Shown in pieces: positions 59,308 through 64,000 of a stretch of 64,000 nt of DNA. Position 1 is the first letter of the stretch, and every line of letters starts with the position of its first letter. The notes beneath the pieces are model-generated. The model did not search any database, was not told the DNA's origin, and saw only the letters and a list, made by a program, of their open reading frames with translations. Source of the DNA: Scatavimonas merdipullorum (GTDB taxonomy: Bacteria; Bacillota; Clostridia; Oscillospirales; Acutalibacteraceae); assembly GCA_018712865.1 (NCBI GenBank), contig DVGH01000046.1:1-64000 (forward strand), in the 5' to 3' direction. The position numbers and the translations under genes were made by a program.

Positions 59308-59781
59308 TTAAGCCTGCCAGTCCTTGCACACATCAATCCACCGGTTAGAACCTGCATACCTTGCAAGCTCGGGGATGGTAAGTTCTATTGCGCTGTTGCT
59401 GCTGCCGCAAGCGGGGAAGACGGTTTCAAACCGTTTCAGCGACAGATCCAGATACACATCTACACCTGGGTTTACTGCAAACGGGCACACGCCGCCGATG
59501 GCGTGGCCTACCATTTGCGCAACCTCATCGGGGGCAAGCATTTTTGCCTTTGTATGGAACTGCGCTTTAAATTTTGCGTTATCAATTTTTGCGTCCCCTG
59601 CGGCAACGATCAACACAGCGCTTTGGTCCACTTTAAAGGACAATGTTTTTGCAATGCGTTCCGGCTTGCATCCCAATGCACGTGCTGCAAGTTCTACGGT
59701 AGCGGACGAGGTTTTAAATTCCTGTATTCTTGTATCAATCCCAAACTGCCTGAAATATTCCCGAACCTTTTCAATTGCCAT
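59308..59781 (-). CDS. YbaK/EbsC-type aminoacyl-tRNA deacylase
   Basis: 157-residue single-domain protein of the YbaK/ProX family that hydrolyses mischarged tRNAs (for example Cys- or Ala-tRNA-Pro). Family features: SSATVELAARALGCKPERIAKTL, the catalytic-lysine region LSFKVDQSAVLIVAAGDAKI and GHAIGGVCPFAV with the GxxP-type glycine loop. Start at ATG 59781 (MAIEKVREYF) after AGGATTTATAAAA; 25 upstream codons lack an RBS. Which tRNA it clears cannot be told from the sequence. Confidence 0.9.
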   Translation of the reverse strand: MAIEKVREYFRQFGIDTRIQEFKTSSATVELAARALGCKPERIAKTLSFKVDQSAVLIVAAGDAKIDNAKFKAQFHTKAKMLAPDEVAQMVGHAIGGVCPFAVNPGVDVYLDLSLKRFETVFPACGSSNSAIELTIPELARYAGSNRWIDVCKDWQA

Positions 59782-59826
59782 TTTTATAAATCCTGCTTTC
59801 TTGTGTTTATATTTTATATCACATGT

Positions 59827-59856
59827 ATTGTACCAGACAGCAGGCGTTTTCTGCAA
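59827..59856 (-). promoter_or_regulatory. Promoter of the YbaK-type gene
   Basis: TTGCAG (59856-59851), 18-base spacer, TACAAT (59832-59827) on the minus strand, about 45 bases before the ATG. Confidence 0.65.
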
Positions 59857-59906
59857 CGTTCTATGCAGTGCATTTGTGAATTATATAAGAATTTTGTCTG
59901 CCTGTC

Positions 59907-59935
59907 TTGTCTGTGGGGGGCAAATACGGTATGAT
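59907..59935 (+). promoter_or_regulatory. Promoter of the MmcQ/DUF2238/ADP-ribosylglycohydrolase operon
   Basis: TTGTCT (59907-59912), 17-base spacer, TATGAT (59930-59935), about 80 bases before the TTG start at 60017. Confidence 0.6.
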
Positions 59936-60016
59936 AAACAGGAGGATAGAGCCGTATACCGATAAAAGTGACATGTTATGGTAGAAAAAGCCGTATATTT
60001 AGAAAGGAGGCTCCCT

Positions 60017-60349
60017 TTGACACATAGCGAGTTGATAGATTATTGCCGTTTATCATTTGAAGAAATATCTGCAGACTGTCCGTTTAAGGATGGAGAGAAC
60101 ATTGTGCTGCGCCACAAGGAAAATGGAAAGTGGTTTGCCTTGCTGTTTGCGCGCGACAAAAGGGCATATGTCAATTTGAAATGTGACCCGCAAAAGGCAG
60201 ATTTCTGGCGCAGCGTTTATGCAGGTGTACAACCGGGGTGGCATATGAACAAGCGCCACTGGAATACGGTAGATTTGCAGTCTGATATACCGGACAGGGA
60301 GCTGTATGAAATGCTTGCGGACAGCTATACGCTGACAGCTTGTAAATAA
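60017..60349 (+). CDS. MmcQ/YjbR-family protein
   Basis: 110 residues of the YjbR (CyaY-like fold) family, often annotated as DNA-binding: CPFKDGENIVLRHKENGKWF, AYVNLKCDPQKADFWR and WHMNKRHWNTVDL match the family. Molecular function is unproven. Start TTG 60017 with AAGGAGG 6 bases upstream; the open frame extends 13 codons further without support. Followed by a membrane protein gene 18 bases later and then an ADP-ribosylglycohydrolase gene. Confidence 0.83.
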   Translation: MTHSELIDYCRLSFEEISADCPFKDGENIVLRHKENGKWFALLFARDKRAYVNLKCDPQKADFWRSVYAGVQPGWHMNKRHWNTVDLQSDIPDRELYEMLADSYTLTACK

Positions 60350-60367
60350 GACGGCGGAGGTGCGCGT

Positions 60368-61192
60368 ATGAAGGCAAGGGAAAAAATACAGACAAAAAAA
60401 CGGCTTTTACAGGAAATTAAAGAAAACAAAGGAACCTTTCTGTTTTACATTGTGATCCGTGTGATTGTGATTGGCATCATGGTTATGGAAATTTTCAGCC
60501 GTAATTATGAAAGTGTTTTTGTGTGCGCGCTGACACTGGTGCTTTTTTTAATTCCCTCTTTTGTGGAGAAACGGCTGCGCATTGATTTGCCGAACACATT
60601 GGAAGTTATTGTGATCCTTTTTATTTTTGCGGCGGAAATTTTAGGGGAAATCAATGCGTTTTATATTATTATTCCGGCCTGGGATACGATGCTGCACACG
60701 ATCAATGGATTTTTAATGGCGGCGATTGGGTTTTCGCTGGTAGATATATTTAACCGAAGCGACCGGATAAAGTTTTCTCTTTCTCCTGCGTTTTTAGCGG
60801 TTGTGGCGTTTTGCTTTTCGATGACAATAGGCGTATTATGGGAATTTTTTGAATTTGGGGCGGATTTGTTTTTACATACAGATATGCAAAAAGATACGTT
60901 TATACACCATATTTCGTCTGTGGCGCTGCGTCCGGACGGGAAGAACATTGCAGTGCATCTGGATGAGATCAGCAAAACGGTGATCCATACGGCGGGTGGG
61001 GAAACCTACACACTTGGCGCATATCTGGATATAGGGCTTATAGACACCATGAAAGATCTGTTTGTAAATTTTTTGGGTGCCATTGTGTTTTCGGTAATTG
61101 GTTTTTTCTATATTAAGGGAAGAGGAAAAAGTAAATTTGCCGGCCGTTTTATCCCCAAGATAAAGGAAGAAAACAAACAGGAGCAACAATAA
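60368..61192 (+). CDS. Multi-spanning membrane protein, DUF2238/YjdF-like
   Basis: 274 residues with about six hydrophobic segments (FLFYIVIRVIVIGIMVMEIF at 24-43; VIVILFIFAAEILGEINAFY; LAVVAFCFSMTIGVLWEFFE; LFVNFLGAIVFSVIGFFYI). WDTMLHTINGFLMAAIGF and WEFFEFGADLF resemble the YjdF/DUF2238 pattern, where conserved His, Glu and Asp line the membrane core. A polar loop of about 50 residues interrupts the C-terminal half, and the tail is charged. Function unknown. RBS GGAGGTGCGCG. Middle gene of a three-gene unit. Confidence 0.68.
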   Translation: MKAREKIQTKKRLLQEIKENKGTFLFYIVIRVIVIGIMVMEIFSRNYESVFVCALTLVLFLIPSFVEKRLRIDLPNTLEVIVILFIFAAEILGEINAFYIIIPAWDTMLHTINGFLMAAIGFSLVDIFNRSDRIKFSLSPAFLAVVAFCFSMTIGVLWEFFEFGADLFLHTDMQKDTFIHHISSVALRPDGKNIAVHLDEISKTVIHTAGGETYTLGAYLDIGLIDTMKDLFVNFLGAIVFSVIGFFYIKGRGKSKFAGRFIPKIKEENKQEQQ

Positions 61193-61208
61193 AACCGGGA
61201 GGATTTTT

Positions 61209-62018
61209 ATGCTTGGCGCAATCATTGGAGATATTATAGGATCTGTATACGAGTGGGATCCTATCAAGACAGAGGATTTTCCGCTTTTTTGCAGTAAAAG
61301 CCGTTTTACAGACGACACAGTGCTGACTGTTGCAACGGCGCAGACGCTTTTGGAGCTTGCCGGAAAACAAGAAATGGACGAGCGGAGTATAGCAAAAGCA
61401 TACGCCCAAAATTACAGGGCTTATTACAGGCGATATCCGCTTGCGGGTTTCGGTGGAATGTTTGCGGACTGGGCGCAAAAAGAGCCTATGCTGATCCAGG
61501 GAAGCTATGGAAACGGAGCGGCTATGCGCGTTTGCCCGATTGGCTATGCATTTGACGATATGGAAAGCGTGCTGCTGCATACAGAAAAGAGCTGCCTGTA
61601 CACGCATAACAATGCCGAGGCGATCAAAGGTGCAAAAGCCGTAGCCGGCGCGGTGTTCTTGGCAAGGAACGGAAAGAAAAAGGCGGACATACGCCGTTTT
61701 GTCCAGCATATGGCAGGGTATGATCTGAACTTTAGGCTGGAGGATATACGTCCGGGCTATACGTTTTCCAGCAGGACAAAGCTTTCCGTACCGGAAGCCA
61801 TCAGCGCATTTTTGCAGGCAGAAAGCTTTGAAGACACGCTTAGAAAGGCTGTTTCTCTTGGGGGCGACAGCGACACGATCGCATGTATTGCCGGTGGGAT
61901 TGCGTATGCGTTTTATAAGCAAATCCCAAAAGAGATAGAAAAGCAGGCCATGCGCCGGCTGGACCAGAGGCTGCTGCAGACCGTTACCGCGTTTATGCAA
62001 AGGTATCATCTGCAGTGA
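61209..62018 (+). CDS. ADP-ribosylglycohydrolase (DraG/ARH-like)
   Basis: Removes ADP-ribose from modified proteins or nucleotides using two Mg2+ ions. Metal-binding motifs: GAIIGDIIGSVYEW at the N-terminus, FTDDTVLTVATA (paired Asp, about residues 36-47), GNGAAMRVCPIGYAF and GGDSDTIACIAGGIAYAFY near the C-terminus. 269 residues, all helical. RBS GGGAGG before the ATG. Last gene of the operon with the MmcQ-type and DUF2238-like genes; no ADP-ribosyltransferase is seen nearby. Confidence 0.93.
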   Translation: MLGAIIGDIIGSVYEWDPIKTEDFPLFCSKSRFTDDTVLTVATAQTLLELAGKQEMDERSIAKAYAQNYRAYYRRYPLAGFGGMFADWAQKEPMLIQGSYGNGAAMRVCPIGYAFDDMESVLLHTEKSCLYTHNNAEAIKGAKAVAGAVFLARNGKKKADIRRFVQHMAGYDLNFRLEDIRPGYTFSSRTKLSVPEAISAFLQAESFEDTLRKAVSLGGDSDTIACIAGGIAYAFYKQIPKEIEKQAMRRLDQRLLQTVTAFMQRYHLQ

Positions 62019-62052
62019 GAAATAGAAATGCGTTACCTTACCTGTAATATGT

Positions 62053-62078
62053 AAAAGGCCCGGTTTTCCGGGCCACAT
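62053..62078. terminator. Bidirectional terminator after the ADP-ribosylglycohydrolase and desulfoferrodoxin genes
   Basis: GGCCCGG-TTTT-CCGGGCC (62057-62074), with TTTT on the minus side and ATTTTT after CAC on the plus side. Confidence 0.9.
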
Positions 62079-62080
62079 TT

Positions 62081-62470
62081 TTATACCAGATCTGTTTTCC
62101 AGAGGCCGTGCCGGTTGCAGTAGGAATATACCGCCTTGGGCGTTTCGCCTTCTGCGAGGGCAAACTGGACCTTGGGTGCTTCGTTTGGCCGTAAAGATTT
62201 CCTCTGCCCGCCGCAGCAGGTTTGCAAATAAACAAACTGGATATAATGATTTTCCTCCATGGGATGTGCGGTAGAGCCGACTGCCACATTTACATGCCTG
62301 CCATCCGTTTGAACCACGGGCCCATGCTTTTCCTGAGCGCCGTCTGTTGTGTTGGCCTCCAGCTGCGTCATTGGCTCGGAGCAGCAGTAGATGGGTACGC
62401 CCTGGTCTATAATCAGACCTGCCAGGTTGCCGCAATGTTTGCAAAGAAAAAATTTTTGATGTTTTGTCAT
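62081..62470 (-). CDS. dfx: Desulfoferrodoxin / superoxide reductase
   Basis: Reduces superoxide to peroxide in anaerobes. An N-terminal desulforedoxin-like iron site (FLCKHCGNLAGLI and IYCCSEPM: four Cys) is followed by the superoxide reductase domain with the five-coordinate iron ligands in EKHGPVV, HPMEENHYIQFVY and the C-terminal CNRHGLWK. 129 residues, as in class I (2Fe) enzymes. Start ATG 62470 with AAAGGAG 8 bases upstream. Monocistronic. The region 62471-62708 between it and the next gene is AT-rich with no other assignable feature. Confidence 0.95.
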   Translation of the reverse strand: MTKHQKFFLCKHCGNLAGLIIDQGVPIYCCSEPMTQLEANTTDGAQEKHGPVVQTDGRHVNVAVGSTAHPMEENHYIQFVYLQTCCGGQRKSLRPNEAPKVQFALAEGETPKAVYSYCNRHGLWKTDLV

Positions 62471-62708
62471 TTTGAAAACTCCTTTTTCTTTTATTGTGAT
62501 GAAAATGAATTTATATTATACGGATGTCGTATCTAAAAGGTCAAAACAACGGTTTGTTATCTATAAATACGGAAGGTTTCTTCGTCTTATTGAAATATCC
62601 AGTGATTTTCTTAGTTTTCAGATATTTGTTAAAAAACAGGAGAATTATATTTTTGCACCTTTACGGTATAATAATAAAAAATGAAACGGGAAAGGAGAAC
62701 AAGCGGGT

Positions 62709-63749
62709 ATGGAAAAAATTGCGTTTTTTGATACAAAACCCTATGATAAGCTTTGGTTTGAACGCGTGGAGCATCCGGGGTTGGAATTTAAATATTATGA
62801 AAATAAACTGAACGAGGACACCGCCGGGCTTGTACGCGGCTGTACGGGAGCGGTCGCGTTTGTCAACGATACGATTGACGCCCGGGCGATCGAACGGCTA
62901 TGTGAAAATGGCGTACAGGTGCTTGCAATGCGATGCGCTGGTTATAATAATATAGATTTTAAGGCGGCATATAAAAAAATCAATATTTTACGTGTGCCAA
63001 AATATTCGCCTTATGCCGTAGCCGAGCACACCATGGCGCTTATCCTGACGCTTAATAGGAAAATCCACCGGGCTTATAACAGGACGCGCGATTACAATTT
63101 CAGCCTCAACGGGCTTACCGGATTTGATTTGTATGGAAAAACGGCGGGGGTGATCGGGACCGGAAAGATTGGGCAGGTGTTTATCGACATCTGCAAGGGC
63201 TTTGGGATGCAGGTGATTGCCTACGACCCATATCCTGTGAAGGATGCAGATATTTGCTATGTGGAGCTGGACGAGCTGTTTAGAAGAAGCGACGTGATAT
63301 CCCTGCATTGTCCGCTTACAGAAAGCACGCATTATATTATCAACAGCGAAAGTTTGCAGAAAATGAAAGACGGCGTGTTCCTTGTTAATACCTCAAGAGG
63401 AGCGTTAATTGAAAGCGAGGCGCTCTTGAAAGCATTGAAGGAAGGAAAGATCGGCGCCGCAGGGCTGGATGTATACGAGGAAGAATCAAACCTGTTTTTT
63501 GAGGATTTTTCCGGTTCTGTGATACAGGATGACGTTTTGTCACTGCTTGTGTCCATGCCAAACGTGGTGGTAACGTCCCATCAGGCGTTTTTGACAAATG
63601 AGGCCCTGAAAAACATAGCGGAAACCACAATATCCAATTTACGGGCCTTTTACAAAGGGGAACCGCTGGAAAACGAAATATGCTACCACTGCCGTACAGG
63701 CGGGGTCAGCTCCGACTGCCCCAGAAGAGAAAAAGGGCGCTGCTTTTAA
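62709..63749 (+). CDS. D-2-hydroxyacid dehydrogenase, D-lactate dehydrogenase-like
   Basis: NAD-dependent dehydrogenase of 346 residues. Nucleotide motif GVIGTGKIGQVFIDICKGFG (about 149-168), the catalytic arginine in RCAGYNN or the later NTSRGALIE, the glutamate in GAAGLDVYEEE and the histidine in VTSHQAFLTNEAL are present. It matches the LdhA group of D-lactate dehydrogenases. A Cys-rich tail (CYHCRTGGVSSDCPRREKGR) is an extension of the sort seen in some clostridial members. A -10 box TATAAT is at 62667, but the -35 is poor. RBS AAAGGAG, 9-12 bases before the ATG. Confidence 0.92.
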   Translation: MEKIAFFDTKPYDKLWFERVEHPGLEFKYYENKLNEDTAGLVRGCTGAVAFVNDTIDARAIERLCENGVQVLAMRCAGYNNIDFKAAYKKINILRVPKYSPYAVAEHTMALILTLNRKIHRAYNRTRDYNFSLNGLTGFDLYGKTAGVIGTGKIGQVFIDICKGFGMQVIAYDPYPVKDADICYVELDELFRRSDVISLHCPLTESTHYIINSESLQKMKDGVFLVNTSRGALIESEALLKALKEGKIGAAGLDVYEEESNLFFEDFSGSVIQDDVLSLLVSMPNVVVTSHQAFLTNEALKNIAETTISNLRAFYKGEPLENEICYHCRTGGVSSDCPRREKGRCF

Positions 63750-63782
63750 ATAAACGCTTGCATAAAAGCAAAAGGCCGTTTG

Positions 63783-63811
63783 TTGTATCTTGTCAAAAAC
63801 AGTGGTATTAT
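63783..63811 (+). promoter_or_regulatory. Promoter of the EamA transporter gene
   Basis: TTGTAT (63783-63788), 17-base spacer, TATTAT (63806-63811). AAGGAGG and an ATG at 63827 follow at once, but that frame is not the transporter frame. Confidence 0.5.
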
Positions 63812-63863
63812 AAAAAGGAGGAATCAATGAAACTGCTGCTGAAAGGCGAAAGGGGTGTAGGAG

Positions 63864-64000
63864 ATGCAGAGGAAGACACAGGCCTTTTTTACAAACAAAG
63901 CTGCAGTCCCTTTGCTTGCCCTTGTATGCACCGCCTTGTGGGGGACGGCCTTTCCCGTTATTAAGCTTTCTTATAAGCAATTTTATATTGCATCCCAGGA
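63864..64000 (+). CDS. EamA-family (drug/metabolite) transporter, N-terminal part only
   Basis: The first 45 codons read AAVPLLALVCTALWGTAFPV followed by IKLSYKQFYIAS, the typical first transmembrane helix of EamA/DMT transporters (LLA.LLWGS.FP.IK). The gene runs off the right edge, so the substrate cannot be guessed. Start ATG 63864 after GGGGTGTAGGAG. A competing ATG at 63827 with a better Shine-Dalgarno opens a different frame of about 45 codons without recognisable similarity. Confidence 0.8.
   Translation, partial: MQRKTQAFFTNKAAVPLLALVCTALWGTAFPVIKLSYKQFYIASQ

Noticed and set aside
63827..63964. 45-codon ORF with a strong RBS overlapping the EamA start
   Set aside because: The predicted peptide is not similar to anything, the promoter start point leaves almost no leader for its RBS, and the overlapping frame encodes a typical EamA first helix.

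Overview
The window looks like a chromosomal segment of an anaerobic, low-to-mid GC member of the Clostridia (Bacillota), probably a gut Oscillospiraceae/Ruminococcaceae-type organism. The pointers are strong AGGAGG-type ribosome binding sites, sigma-A promoters, a dockerin-bearing secreted alpha-amylase, a desulfoferrodoxin, a small protein resembling the tail of the anaerobic ribonucleotide reductase NrdD, a histone-H1-like DUF6465 protein and the paired TIGR03915/TIGR03916 DNA-metabolism proteins. At least eight genes appear to start with TTG. No species can be named from the sequence alone.

Layout. 0-3.2 kb: an IS30 transposase fragment at the left edge and a multimodular secreted amylase with a near-identical internal duplication. 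3.5-5.7 kb: a radical-SAM/DUF4130 putative DNA repair pair. 5.9-10.9 kb: a Tim44-domain membrane protein, then metF, a free-standing MetH reactivation domain and a short MetH. 11-20.9 kb: DUF6465 protein, NrdD-tail-like protein, WYL regulator, flavodoxin, HD phosphohydrolase, lipoprotein, a divergent YeiH/LysR pair, an acetyltransferase, and an AAA+ ATPase with an unusual lipoprotein that joins a metal/cobalamin-type binding domain to a peptidoglycan-binding domain. 21.1 kb: a lone 5S rRNA gene with its own promoter and terminator; then ychF.

22.7-30.2 kb is the most striking block: two different ATP-grasp ligases, a heterodimeric ABC exporter and a GH3-family acyl-adenylating amide synthetase, all on one strand with tight spacing behind one promoter. 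It has no NRPS, PKS or recognisable precursor peptide, and is followed by a long inverted repeat and a decayed IS66 transposase. I infer a small-molecule (amino-acid conjugate or short peptide) assembly-and-export cassette. Its product is unknown and I do not recognise the cassette as a described system.

30.6-41 kb: DUF1624 membrane acyltransferase, thioesterase, HAD phosphatase, pseudouridine synthase, a solitary MalK-type ATPase, tandem gltX-glnS, an HdeD-like protein, a short-chain reductase and a flavin reductase under a perfect palindrome. 41.1-51.8 kb: a complete arginine pathway from glutamate (argG-argH-argC-argJ-argB-GNAT-argD-argF) continuing into nadA and mnmA, with ArgR-type half-sites upstream. 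52.2-56.6 kb: trmL and the glycolytic set pgk-tpiA-gpmI. 56.7-64 kb: an unrecognised protein, mgtE behind a short leader ORF rather than an M-box riboswitch, a YbaK-type deacylase, an MmcQ/DUF2238/ADP-ribosylglycohydrolase operon, desulfoferrodoxin, a D-2-hydroxyacid dehydrogenase and the start of an EamA transporter cut by the right edge. No tRNA, CRISPR array or intact mobile element was seen.
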